A stretch of 64,000 nucleotides of DNA, from NCBI GenBank assembly GCA_020638835.1, contig JACKHV010000006.1:1-64000 (forward strand), written 5' to 3'. Below, piece after piece: positions 39,475 to 47,189 of this stretch (positions are counted from its first letter, which is position 1; each line of letters starts with the position of its first letter). The notes under the pieces are model-generated. The model was not told the origin of the DNA, ran no database searches, and saw only the letters and a list, made by a program, of their open reading frames with translations. Origin of the DNA: Planctomycetota bacterium. GTDB lineage: Bacteria; Planctomycetota; UBA1135; GCA-002686595. Made by a program: the position numbers and the translations under genes.

Positions 39475-41615
39475 GGCTGCCGCGCTGGACCGTCTACCCC
39501 GCCCTGGCGACGCTCGCCGTGTTCGCCGTCGGCGCCTTGCCGCGCCCGGTGGAACCCGAAGCAAGCGGAGCCGCCCTCGCCGCGCGCGGTGCGGCACCGA
39601 CGCCGACTCCCGCACCGAAGCACAAGCGCGTCGTCGTCCTCGGCATCGACGGACTCGACCCCGAGATCCTGCAGGACGTGATCGCGCGCTACCCCGACCG
39701 CATGCGCAACTTCGCGGCGCTGATCGAAGAGGGTGAACTCGCCTCGCTCGGTACTTCGTACCCGCCGCAGAGCCCGGTCGCCTGGTCCAACTTCATCACC
39801 GGGCGCAATCCCGGCGGCCACGGCATCTACGACTTCATCCACCGCAACCCGGTGACGCGCACGCCGGTGCCCGGCTCGGTCAAGGAAGTCCACGGCAGCC
39901 AGGTCGACCTGTGGGGCGACTGGAAGTTCCCGATCGGTGGCGACACGCCGTCGAACCGCTCGGGCAAGAGCTTCTGGCAGATCCTCCGCGACCACGGCGT
40001 GCCCGCCGACGTCTGGCGCATGCCGGCGAACTTCCCCGTCGAGTCGTCGCTGGGTCTCTCCTTCCCCGGGATGATGACGCCGGCGCTCGACAGCGCGTAC
40101 GGCACGTACACGGTCTACTCGACCGACCCGCCGGTGAACACGCAGCGCTCCGGCGGTCGCTTCCAGCCGGTCTCGGTCGACCGGCAAGGCGTGATCCGCA
40201 CGCGCTTGCTCGGTCCGCCGAACTCCTTCAAGCAGCACGACCCGCAAGCCTCGGTCCCGCTGACGATCTACGTCGATGCGGAGCGCGGCGGCGCGGTCGT
40301 CGAGATCGGCGACCAATACGTCGTGCTCGCCCCCGGCGAGTGGTCGGACTTCGTGCAAGCGAGCTTCGAGATGCTGCCGATGGGCATCAGCTCCGTCTCC
40401 GGCATCGTGCGCTTCTACCTGCGCAGCCTGGATCCGTTCGAGCTCTACTGCTCGCCCGTCAACATCGACCCGACGGACCCCGTCGCGCCCGTCTCCGAAC
40501 CGACCAGCGCGTCAGCGGACCTCAAGGACGCGATCGGTTGGTACTACACGCAGGGCATGGCGGAGGAAGTGAACGCGCTCAAAGACGAGGCGATCACCGA
40601 GCGCGAGTTCATGCATCAGTCGCGGCTCGTCTACGACCAACGGGTACGCATGATGGAACATGCGCTGGACCTCTACCTCTCCGACGACGAGGGCGGTCTA
40701 TTCTTCTTCTACTACTCGACGATCGACCTGTGCTGTCACATGATGTGGCACGTCGGCGACGAGGAACATCCGCACCACCCGCACGTCGCAGCGCTCGCGG
40801 ACGAGAGCTCGACGGACTGGACTCACCGCGACGAGAGCCAGTGGCGCGAGACGATCGCTGATCTCTACATGCTGATGGACCCGGTCCTCGGCCGCATGCG
40901 GAGCCGGCTCGCGCCCGACGACCTTCTGATCGTGATGTCGGACCACGGCTTCGCGCCCTGGCACCGCAAGTTCTCGCTCAACACCTGGTTGCTCGAAGAA
41001 GGCTACCTCGTGCTGAAGGAAGGGCGCGACAAGGAACAACCCGGCGGCCCGAACGTCTTCGCCTTCACGGGTGACGGTTCCGCCGTCGACTGGACGCGCA
41101 CCCGGGCCTACGCCATGGGCTTCAACGGGCTCTACCTGAACCTCGCCGGCCGCGAGCTCGACGACCCTGCTACGCCGGACGTCGACGAGTCGGGCATCGT
41201 GGAACCGGGCGTCGAAGCCGACGCGCTGCTCGCCGAGCTGAAGGTGAAGCTCGAGGCCATCCGCGACCCAAAGAACGGCGCGCAGGTCGTGCTCAGCGCG
41301 GACCTCGCCTCCGCCATCTATCACGGTGAACGCATCGCCGAGGCACCGGACATCCTGGTGGGGTACAACGCCGGCTACGGCAACTCGGACGCCTCGTCGA
41401 CGGGACGCATCCCGAACGCCGTGCTCGACGACAACGACGGCGGCACCTTCAACGGCAACCACCTCATGTCACCGCGCGTCGTCGCGGGGACGCTCATCAC
41501 CAACGGCCGGGTGCGCGAGGGCGATCACGACCTCGAGGACCTGACCGTCGAGATTCTCAAGCAGTACGGCATCGATCCGCCTTCCGGCATGGACGGCGAA
41601 CCGGTGCTCGAGTGA
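39471..41615 (+). CDS. Exported AP-superfamily phosphodiesterase-like protein 2
   Basis: 714 aa, paralogue of the upstream gene and coupled to it by an ATGA overlap with GAGGGAG upstream. A signal anchor (about 8-22) precedes 'VVVLGIDGLDPEILQDVI', 'SPVAWSNFITGRNPGGHGIYDF', 'YYSTIDLCCHMMWH' and 'IVMSDHGFAPWHRKFSLNTWL'. The residues for the two-metal site are all present. 'FNGNHLMSPRVVAGT' near 660 supplies a late His. It lacks the YIGPGAG segment of paralogue 1. Two tandem AP proteins suggest either two substrates or a heterodimer. The RHH-like gene follows after 27 bp. Confidence 0.85.
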   Translation: MRLPRWTVYPALATLAVFAVGALPRPVEPEASGAALAARGAAPTPTPAPKHKRVVVLGIDGLDPEILQDVIARYPDRMRNFAALIEEGELASLGTSYPPQSPVAWSNFITGRNPGGHGIYDFIHRNPVTRTPVPGSVKEVHGSQVDLWGDWKFPIGGDTPSNRSGKSFWQILRDHGVPADVWRMPANFPVESSLGLSFPGMMTPALDSAYGTYTVYSTDPPVNTQRSGGRFQPVSVDRQGVIRTRLLGPPNSFKQHDPQASVPLTIYVDAERGGAVVEIGDQYVVLAPGEWSDFVQASFEMLPMGISSVSGIVRFYLRSLDPFELYCSPVNIDPTDPVAPVSEPTSASADLKDAIGWYYTQGMAEEVNALKDEAITEREFMHQSRLVYDQRVRMMEHALDLYLSDDEGGLFFFYYSTIDLCCHMMWHVGDEEHPHHPHVAALADESSTDWTHRDESQWRETIADLYMLMDPVLGRMRSRLAPDDLLIVMSDHGFAPWHRKFSLNTWLLEEGYLVLKEGRDKEQPGGPNVFAFTGDGSAVDWTRTRAYAMGFNGLYLNLAGRELDDPATPDVDESGIVEPGVEADALLAELKVKLEAIRDPKNGAQVVLSADLASAIYHGERIAEAPDILVGYNAGYGNSDASSTGRIPNAVLDDNDGGTFNGNHLMSPRVVAGTLITNGRVREGDHDLEDLTVEILKQYGIDPPSGMDGEPVLE

Positions 41616-41642
41616 ACCGGATAGAACGACAGGAGACCGACC

Positions 41643-41840
41643 ATGTTCGGCGGCGGAAACAAGATCAAGTTGGACAAGGACCTCATCGAGCGCGCGAAGA
41701 AGGTGGCGGAAGTCGCCGGCTACGCCTCTCACGAGGAGTTCATCACGCACATCATCGAGAAGGAGCTCGCCAACTTCGAGGACGGCGCCTCCGACGACGA
41801 GATCACCGAGAAGCTGCGCGGCCTCGGCTACATCAGCTGA
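41643..41840 (+). CDS. Ribbon-helix-helix-like protein with LGY tail (copy 2)
   Basis: 65 aa. A strand with alternate charged residues ('NKIKLDKDLI') and two helices ('ERAKKVAEVAGYASHEEF', 'ITHIIEKELANFE') are followed by an acidic stretch and 'EKLRGLGYIS' at the stop. It shares this plan with the 84-aa protein at 33891. AGGAG lies 8 nt before the ATG, so the start is firm. It follows the AP pair and precedes the membrane protein. It could be a transcription factor for the block or a small adaptor bound through its tail. Confidence 0.78.
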   Translation: MFGGGNKIKLDKDLIERAKKVAEVAGYASHEEFITHIIEKELANFEDGASDDEITEKLRGLGYIS

Positions 41841-41888
41841 CCGCGCGCACCTGCTCCCGACCCTCGTCCACGCTCTGACCCCGCGTCC

Positions 41889-42743
41889 ATGAACGCCCTC
41901 AACAACGCCTTCACCCGCATCTTCGACGTCGTGCTGACGCCCCTCGAGGCGCTCGGCATCCACGCGTCGTTGATCCTGGTCAGCGGCGTGTTCGGCGTCT
42001 TCGCGCTCTGGCTGTTCAAGTACATCAGCTGGCAGAAGGGCATCGGCGCGACGAAGGACAAGATCAAGGGGCACATGATCGCGATCCGTCTCTACCAGGA
42101 CGACCTCGCGGTGGTGGGGAGCAGCGTGCTGAAGGTGCTCGGGCGCAACTTCCAGTACCTGGCGCTGAACTTCGGGCCGTTCATCCCGCTGGCGATCCCG
42201 TTCGTGTTCGTCGCGGCGCAGCTGGTCACGCGCTACGGCTTCGACCCGGTGCCGGTGAAGGACCCGAACGGCGTGTACCTCGCCGGCCAGGGGACGCAGG
42301 TGAAGCTGTGGTTCGATCCGAACACGCCCGGTGCCGACGAGCTGCGGCTCGTGTTGCCCGAAGGCGTCGTGCAGCGCTCGCCGCTCGTCGTCTCGAGCGG
42401 CGCCGGCCTCGCGTTCGTCGAGCTGCTCGCCACGGCGCCCGGCGACCACCAGCTGAAGTTCGAGCTGCCCGACGGCACCTCGGCGACGAAGACGATCAGC
42501 GCCGGCGGTGAACCGCGGCGCTCGATGCAGCCCGAGCGCGTGCGCGGCACCTTCTCCGCCATGCTCTGGCCCGCGGAGGACATGCTCGCCGCGGACTCTC
42601 CCTTCCAACGCATCGTGGTCGGCTATCCCGAGCGTGACCTGGGCTGGTTGCCCGGCGGTCCGCTCGGCGTGCTGATCACCTTCGTCCTCGCCTCGATGGC
42701 CTTCGGCTTCGCGGCTCTCAAACCTCTTGGAGTGAAAATCTAG
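41889..42743 (+). CDS. Polytopic membrane protein with a periplasmic domain, EMC3/DUF106-like N-terminus
   Basis: 284 aa. TM1 is at about 25-45. A basic amphipathic stretch ('KYISWQKGIGATKDKIKGHM', about 45-90) follows, then TM2 at about 92-113 preceded by 'FQYLALNFGPFIP', a soluble domain at about 115-245 and TM3 at about 258-280 ('GVLITFVLASMAFGFAAL'). The order TM, charged helix, TM after 'P-I-P' resembles the Oxa1-superfamily DUF106/EMC3 proteins, which insert membrane proteins, but I judge this from the pattern only. The soluble domain is beta-rich. The TTG start of the HD gene lies 3 bp after its stop, so they are coupled. Confidence 0.7.
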   Translation: MNALNNAFTRIFDVVLTPLEALGIHASLILVSGVFGVFALWLFKYISWQKGIGATKDKIKGHMIAIRLYQDDLAVVGSSVLKVLGRNFQYLALNFGPFIPLAIPFVFVAAQLVTRYGFDPVPVKDPNGVYLAGQGTQVKLWFDPNTPGADELRLVLPEGVVQRSPLVVSSGAGLAFVELLATAPGDHQLKFELPDGTSATKTISAGGEPRRSMQPERVRGTFSAMLWPAEDMLAADSPFQRIVVGYPERDLGWLPGGPLGVLITFVLASMAFGFAALKPLGVKI

Positions 42744-42746
42744 GTC

Positions 42747-43301
42747 TTGATCTACAGCTACAACTTGGAGCGCGCCATCCACGCCGCCATAGCGGCACAC
42801 GATGGACAGTATCGTAAGAACGGGGACTCGGTTCCCTACATCGTCCACCCGCTCCAAGTCGCGCTGTATCTCGCGCGCGCCGGATGCGAAGAGTCCGCAG
42901 TCGTTGCGGGAGTGCTCCACGACATCGTCGAGGACTGCGAAGACTGGACGGTCGAACGCGTCGAGCTCGAGTTCGGCGCCGAAGTGGCACAGATCGTCGA
43001 AGACTTGACGGAAGACAAGTCGCTGACGTGGGACGAGCGCAAGCAGTGGGCCGTCGATCACGTGCCCACGATGAGCGCCGGCGCCGTCGCGGTGAAGGCT
43101 GCGGACAAGCTGCAGAACATGAGCAGCCTGCACGCCACCCTGGCGGAAGCCGCCGACCCCGCCGAGGTCTGGAAGCACTTCAAGGGCGGCCGCGAACGAA
43201 CGCTCGCCGCCTCGCGCGCGCTGGTCGATGCGCTTTGCGAACGCGCGCCGCTCGCGCTGAGCGAGCCCCTGCGCGCCGTGATGGCCGACCTCGAGCGCTG
43301 A
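42747..43301 (+). CDS. Small HD-domain alarmone hydrolase-like protein (Mesh1/SAH type)
   Basis: 184 aa from TTG 42747; no ATG is available that keeps the domain. It is a RelA/SpoT-type HD domain alone: 'HDGQYRKNGDSVPYIVHPLQ', 'VVAGVLHDIVEDCE' (HD motif) and 'VAVKAADKLQNMSSL' (late Asp). It has no synthetase or TGS domain. Stand-alone versions (Mesh1, SAH) hydrolyse (p)ppGpp, and some hydrolyse NADPH or other 3'-phospho-nucleotides. In a PAPS/PAP setting, a 3'-phospho-nucleotide substrate is conceivable, but this is speculation. The gene follows the membrane protein with a 3-bp gap. Confidence 0.82.
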   Translation: MIYSYNLERAIHAAIAAHDGQYRKNGDSVPYIVHPLQVALYLARAGCEESAVVAGVLHDIVEDCEDWTVERVELEFGAEVAQIVEDLTEDKSLTWDERKQWAVDHVPTMSAGAVAVKAADKLQNMSSLHATLAEAADPAEVWKHFKGGRERTLAASRALVDALCERAPLALSEPLRAVMADLER

Positions 43302-43326
43302 GCTTGCCGCGGGCGCCCGGTCCGCT

Positions 43327-43332
43327 TAGAAC
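43327..43332 (+). promoter_or_regulatory. TAGAAC -10-like box, 7 nt before the peptidase ATG
   Basis: TAGAAC ends 7 nt before ATG 43340, the leaderless spacing seen elsewhere in the window. No SD is present. Confidence 0.35.
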
Positions 43333-43339
43333 CGTGTCC

Positions 43340-44983
43340 ATGACGACCACCGCGCGCCTCTCGCTCCTGCTCCTCACTTGCTGCGCGCTGATCCTCGGTG
43401 CGCCGCGCGCCGACGCGCAGCGCGGCTTCGACACGAAGCGCTTGCCGGTTCACGGACTGCAGTACCTCGAACCGCGCAGCTACGACTGGCTGCCCGTTCA
43501 ACCCAGCGAAGACTGGGTGGTGCTGAAGTACACGAAGAAGAAGGGCGACGGCGAAGACGACCTCGTGCGCGGCTACGTCCCGCAGTTCGTCGTCGTACGC
43601 ATCGACTGGGTACCCGACGTCGAGGTGCAGGGCGACGGTCGCACGACGACTGGCGGCGATGCCGAGAAGCCGAAAAAGGAGTCGGACGAGGAATCCGGCG
43701 AGGAGGGAGAGAGCGACGCGGCACCGCCTCCTCCGCCGCCGATCAACTCGGCCTTGCGTTGGTTCGATCAGCGCTCCGGCGGCTGGAAGATCAGCAGCTC
43801 GAAGGAAGGTCGCGAGCGCAACGGCTACACGGCGACCGAGTACGTCATGACGCCTCCCGAGAACTTCCGCGGTGACGCGGTCGGGTGGGCGTACGTCTGG
43901 CGCAAGGATCGTGAGCGCACCTACGTCGTCTTCGGACGTTGCTCGAGTGCCGACCTCGACGAGGAGAAGAAGATCTGGTGGGAAGTCGCGACCAAGATGC
44001 AGTTCAGCGATCCGGTCGCGAGCGATGCGTCCAAGATCCGCACGAAGTGGGAGCGCACCTACGCCCGCAAGAAGCTGCTCGACCCCGAGTTCCGCATCCG
44101 CGTGCGCGAGCGCCTCGGCGGCAGCTGGGAGGCGGAGGACACGGACAACTACATCGTCGTCTACAACACGCCCGACCAGCCGCTGGTGCGACGCATCCTG
44201 AAGGACATCGAGGCGATGCGAGCGGAGTACGAGAAGCTCTTCCCCTCCGCCGCGCCCGTGACCGCCGTCTCGACGGTGCGCGTCTGCGCCGACCGCGACG
44301 AGTACATGCTCTACGGCGGCATGGCCGGTTCCGCCGGATACTGGAACTGGTACACCGAAGAGCTCGTGCTCTACGACGCGACCGTGCGCGAGAAGGGGCA
44401 GAAGACCGACAAGTCGAACACCTTCATCGTGCTCTACCACGAGGCGTTCCACCAATACATCCACTACTCGGCCGGCCAGCTCGCGCCGCACTCGTGGTTC
44501 AACGAGGGCTACGGCGACTTCTTCTCGGGCTCGCAGGTCTCCGGCTCCAAGGTGAAGCGGATCGGCGCCAACCCGTGGCGCAACGACTACATCAAGAAGG
44601 TCGTCGAGGCGCGGAAGAGCGTGCCGTGGAAGGACATCCTCTACTTCGAGCAGCGCGACTACTACCGCAACCCGGGCGTCTGCTACGCGCAGGGCTGGTC
44701 GATGATCTACTTCCTCAACACCTCGAAGGACGTGCAGCGCAACCCTGAGTGGCGGAACTTGCTGACGAACTACTTCGAGACGCTGAAGGAGCTCTGGGCG
44801 GTCGAGCTCGCGAAGCTGAAGCTCGATGGTTCCGACGAGATTCCGCAGGCCAAGTACGAGGCCGAGGTGAAGGTCCGCCGCGAGGCGTGCGAGAAGACCT
44901 TCAAGGACGTCGACGTCGAGGCGCTCGACGAAGCGTGGAAGCAGTTCGTGCGCGACCTGCCGTGGATCGAGGAGCCGAAGTAG
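43340..44983 (+). CDS. Secreted DUF1570-like zinc metallopeptidase
   Basis: 547 aa. The signal peptide ends near 'LGAPRADAQ' (about 21-29). A variable N-terminal region contains an acidic then Pro-rich linker ('PPPPPPINS', about 131-139). The peptidase part has the gluzincin site H367-E368-xx-H371 in 'YHEAFHQYIHYS' and a third ligand E389 in 'WFNEGYGDFFSG'. It ends with a helical tail. It is probably active in the periplasm or outside on unknown proteins. The TAG stop (44981-44983) is formed by the first bases of a half hairpin element, 'GTAGAGAAGTACGG'. Confidence 0.87.
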   Translation: MTTTARLSLLLLTCCALILGAPRADAQRGFDTKRLPVHGLQYLEPRSYDWLPVQPSEDWVVLKYTKKKGDGEDDLVRGYVPQFVVVRIDWVPDVEVQGDGRTTTGGDAEKPKKESDEESGEEGESDAAPPPPPPINSALRWFDQRSGGWKISSSKEGRERNGYTATEYVMTPPENFRGDAVGWAYVWRKDRERTYVVFGRCSSADLDEEKKIWWEVATKMQFSDPVASDASKIRTKWERTYARKKLLDPEFRIRVRERLGGSWEAEDTDNYIVVYNTPDQPLVRRILKDIEAMRAEYEKLFPSAAPVTAVSTVRVCADRDEYMLYGGMAGSAGYWNWYTEELVLYDATVREKGQKTDKSNTFIVLYHEAFHQYIHYSAGQLAPHSWFNEGYGDFFSGSQVSGSKVKRIGANPWRNDYIKKVVEARKSVPWKDILYFEQRDYYRNPGVCYAQGWSMIYFLNTSKDVQRNPEWRNLLTNYFETLKELWAVELAKLKLDGSDEIPQAKYEAEVKVRREACEKTFKDVDVEALDEAWKQFVRDLPWIEEPK

Positions 44984-45798
44984 AGAAGTACGGTACCGCG
45001 TTCGTTTTTCCACAATAGCGCCGCGATCACGCGGTCCTTCCACGCGGGCCGACAGACGACCAGCTCGTGGTTGACGGGATCCGCCTGGTTGTAGCGGTGC
45101 TCCTCGCCGCGCAGCTTGCAGACGGACCAACCGAGCGCGCGCGCGATGGTCTCCGGCGCGCAGGTGTCCCACTCCTTGAGGCCCTTCTTGTGCACGTAGA
45201 TGTCGGCCTCGCCGAGCAACAGCATGGCGACCTTGTTGCCCGCCGAACCCGCGGGAACCAGCTCGCCGCCGCCCAGCCGGCCGTGGAAGGCGTCCATCCA
45301 CTCGGGTGTGTGACTGCGGCTGCACGCGATGCGGGGCGCCGCGGGTCCTTCCGAGTCGCCCGAGAGCAGCTCGCCGGATCCGATCAATCCCGCGCATCGG
45401 TGTCCGGGCGTCGCCACGCCCCAGATCGTGCGTCCCTTCGCCGGAAGTCCGACGACCGCCATCGCGCACTCGTGGTCGATGGTCAGCGCGACGTGGACGG
45501 CCCAGTCGTCGCGTAGCTGGCTGAACTCGCGCGTCCCGTCGAGCGGGTCGATGATCCACGCGCGTGAGCGCGACAAGCGGTCCGCCGTGTCCTTCGTCTC
45601 CTCCGACAGCACGCCATCGTCGGCGTAGCGACCCTCGAGCAGCCCGCGCAGGTAACCGTCGGCGGCCTGGTCGCCGATGTCAGCGAGCATGCGGCCTTCC
45701 CAGCGTCCGCTGTCGCGCAGCCCCAGCACTCGTCGTCCCGCGTCGAGCGCGCCCGCGAGGGCGAAGTCGAGCTCGGGCTGCAGGTGTAGATCGCTCAT
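44770..45798 (-). CDS. cysQ: CysQ-like PAP phosphatase (inositol-monophosphatase family) with extended C-terminus
   Basis: 342 aa in frame, against about 250-270 for the family. The Mg/Li-sensitive phosphatase motifs are 'GVLSEETKD', 'WIIDPLDGTREF' and 'ETIARALGWSV' (replacing the usual WDxAA). It would hydrolyse 3'-phosphoadenosine 5'-phosphate, the by-product of PAPS use, which fits sat and cysC upstream. The natural domain ends at about residue 262 ('RPAWKDRVIAAL'). From there the frame runs through a half hairpin element and about 70 codons antisense to the peptidase gene before a stop at 44770. This tail is probably an artefact of losing the other hairpin arm, which carries a stop in other copies. 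Confidence 0.82.
   Translation of the reverse strand: MSDLHLQPELDFALAGALDAGRRVLGLRDSGRWEGRMLADIGDQAADGYLRGLLEGRYADDGVLSEETKDTADRLSRSRAWIIDPLDGTREFSQLRDDWAVHVALTIDHECAMAVVGLPAKGRTIWGVATPGHRCAGLIGSGELLSGDSEGPAAPRIACSRSHTPEWMDAFHGRLGGGELVPAGSAGNKVAMLLLGEADIYVHKKGLKEWDTCAPETIARALGWSVCKLRGEEHRYNQADPVNHELVVCRPAWKDRVIAALLWKNERGTVLLYFGSSIHGRSRTNCFHASSSASTSTSLKVFSHASRRTFTSASYLACGISSEPSSFSFASSTAQSSFSVSK
44980..45004. repeat. Half copy of the hairpin element at the peptidase 3' end
   Basis: GTAGAGAAGTACGGTACCGC followed by GTTCG equals the left-arm end of the 3887-3997 and 37020-37123 elements, then diverges. No inverted partner is found nearby. TAG 44981-44983 stops the peptidase gene. The convergent cysQ-like gene reads through this half-site without meeting a stop codon. 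Confidence 0.75.
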
Positions 45799-45857
45799 GG
45801 CGCCCGATGATCGGGGACCGCGCACCGCTCGTCGAGGCCGCACTGGTTCTTTCGGGC

Positions 45858-45863
45858 TAGAAT
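45858..45863 (+). promoter_or_regulatory. TAGAAT -10-like box, 7 nt before the TfoX-like ATG
   Basis: TAGAAT ends 7 nt before ATG 45871. It is the same hexamer and spacing as at 1117-1122. Confidence 0.45.
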
Positions 45864-45870
45864 CCGCCGC

Positions 45871-46476
45871 ATGGACGTCGGTGGAGAGCTCGCGGAACGA
45901 CTCGACGCGCTGGGCGCCGTCGCCGTGCGTCGCATGTTCGGAGGCCAGGGGCTCTTCCTGGATGGCCGCATGTTCGGGCTCGTCGCGCAGGGCACGCCCT
46001 ACTTCAAGGTCGACGACGAGACCCGCGCGGACTACGAACGCGCGGGTGCGGAACCCTTCACCTACGGCCGCTCGAAGGAAGAGCTGAAGCCGACGCAGCT
46101 CGGCTACTACGAGGTTCCCGCGACCGTGCTCGAGCGCGACCGCGACTTGCTCGAGTGGGCGCGTCGCGCGGTTCTCGTCGCCGAGCGCGCGGCGGCGAAG
46201 AAGCCGAAGCAGAAGTCGAGTCGTCCGCGCACGCTGCGCGGCATGCGCGGCCTCGGTCCGAAGAGCGTCGAGTGGCTTCGCGACGCAGGCGTGGAAACTC
46301 CCGCGCAGCTCGAGCAGCTCGGTTCGGTCGGCGCCTTCCTGCGCGTGCGTTCGCAGCAGCCGAAGGTCAGCCTGAACCTGCTCTACGCGCTGGAAGGCGC
46401 GCTGCTCGACGTGCACTGGGCGAAGCTGCCCGCCGACTTGAAGCGCCGCCTGCAGGCCGCGGTGAAGTCGCGCTGA
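45871..46476 (+). CDS. TfoX-like protein (N- and C-terminal domains)
   Basis: 201 aa. The TfoX N-terminal domain is at 1-100 ('VRRMFGGQGLFLDGRMFGLV', 'YFKVDDETRADYERAGAEPF'). A basic linker ('AAAKKPKQKSSRPRTLRG') follows, then a TfoX C-terminal helix-hairpin-helix-like domain at about 115-201 ('RGLGPKSVEWLRDAGVETPA'). The combination matches TfoX/Sxy-type competence regulators, but many bacteria outside the competent groups carry it with unknown roles. It is divergent from the cysQ-like gene and convergent with the rhodanese gene (21 bp apart). Confidence 0.87.
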   Translation: MDVGGELAERLDALGAVAVRRMFGGQGLFLDGRMFGLVAQGTPYFKVDDETRADYERAGAEPFTYGRSKEELKPTQLGYYEVPATVLERDRDLLEWARRAVLVAERAAAKKPKQKSSRPRTLRGMRGLGPKSVEWLRDAGVETPAQLEQLGSVGAFLRVRSQQPKVSLNLLYALEGALLDVHWAKLPADLKRRLQAAVKSR

Positions 46477-46497
46477 GGCGCGCTCCGCCGGTTGCGC

Positions 46498-47040
46498 TCA
46501 GGAAGGCCGCTTCGTCGCGCCGCGCCAGGCGGACATGCCGCCCTCGAGGTTGAAGAGCGAGAAGTGCCCTTCACCCGACAGGAACTCGCACGCGGCGGCG
46601 GAACGCGCGCCCATCGCGCAGACGACCAGCGTCGGCCGCGGGTCCCGCTTCAGCTCGTGGTGGCGCGCCTCGAGCTCGTCGATCGGGATCAGCAGCGCGC
46701 CCTCGATCACGCCGCCCGCCGTCTCTTGGTGGCTGCGCACGTCGAGCACGCGGTACTCGCCCGCCTCGACCTTCGCGCGCGCCGCGCCCTCGCGCACGTC
46801 GCGCCAGAGGCGGCCTTCGCGGACTTGGTCGGGATCGAGCGTCTCGCCGGCGGCTTGTCGGGCGAGCAGCTCGCGCAGGGCGCCGAGCGCCGTCGCGAGC
46901 TCGTCGGCCTGGTTGGAGAGCTGCCGGCGCACGTCGGCACGGACGTCCTCGGCGTCGCGACCGGACGAGCTCGAGCGCGCGAAGGCGACGAGGGCGACGA
47001 GCAGGGCCAGGACGGCGATGACGAGCGCGACGGTATCCAT
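46498..47040 (-). CDS. Membrane-anchored rhodanese
   Basis: 180 aa. An N-terminal membrane helix ('VALVIAVLALLVALVAFA', about 4-21) is followed by a charged helix (about 25-60) and a rhodanese domain (about 75-180). The active-site Cys is in 'VVCAMGARSAAACEFL' (CxxGxRS loop). 'YRVLDVRSHQETAGGVIEGA' is the classical CH2A-type start. It transfers sulfane sulfur or senses thiols at the cytoplasmic face. The minus-strand TAGACT at 47048-47053 is 7 nt before the ATG. Longer frames upstream come from the hairpin repeat at 47085 and were excluded. Confidence 0.88.
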   Translation of the reverse strand: MDTVALVIAVLALLVALVAFARSSSSGRDAEDVRADVRRQLSNQADELATALGALRELLARQAAGETLDPDQVREGRLWRDVREGAARAKVEAGEYRVLDVRSHQETAGGVIEGALLIPIDELEARHHELKRDPRPTLVVCAMGARSAAACEFLSGEGHFSLFNLEGGMSAWRGATKRPS

Positions 47041-47047
47041 GGCGCCG

Positions 47048-47053
47048 AGTCTA
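47048..47053 (-). promoter_or_regulatory. TAGACT (minus) 7 nt before the rhodanese ATG
   Basis: AGTCTA on plus reads TAGACT on minus and ends 7 nt before the ATG at 47040. The run TTAGACTCGGCGCCATG closely resembles GTTAGACTCGCGCCATG before the AarF-like gene. Confidence 0.45.
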
Positions 47054-47084
47054 ACCCTCACGTGCGCGGTAGGGGAGCCGCGCG

Positions 47085-47189
47085 GAAGTACGGTACCGCG
47101 TTCGATTCTTCGGGTCGGCACGTCAGCCAGCGCCCTCAGGACGCTGGCTGACGTGCCGACCCGAAGAATCGAACGCGGTACCGTACTTC
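47085..47189. repeat. Long perfect hairpin element before rhodanese / after FIST gene
   Basis: Perfect 48-bp arms (47085-47132 and 47142-47189) flank a 9-nt loop. The outer 31 bp match the element at 37020-37123 (GAAGTACGGTACCGCG, TTCGATTCTTCGGG). The inner 17 bp are specific to this copy. Next to the right arm, TCTCA at 47188-47192 contains the TGA stop of the minus-strand FIST gene. Confidence 0.9.

Noticed and set aside
3887..47189. Hairpin elements as simple rho-independent terminators
   Set aside because: None of the GTACCGTAC or GGTACC hairpins is followed by a U-run on either strand, unlike the true terminator-like stems at 55589 and 56896. They may still slow polymerase or protect mRNA ends.
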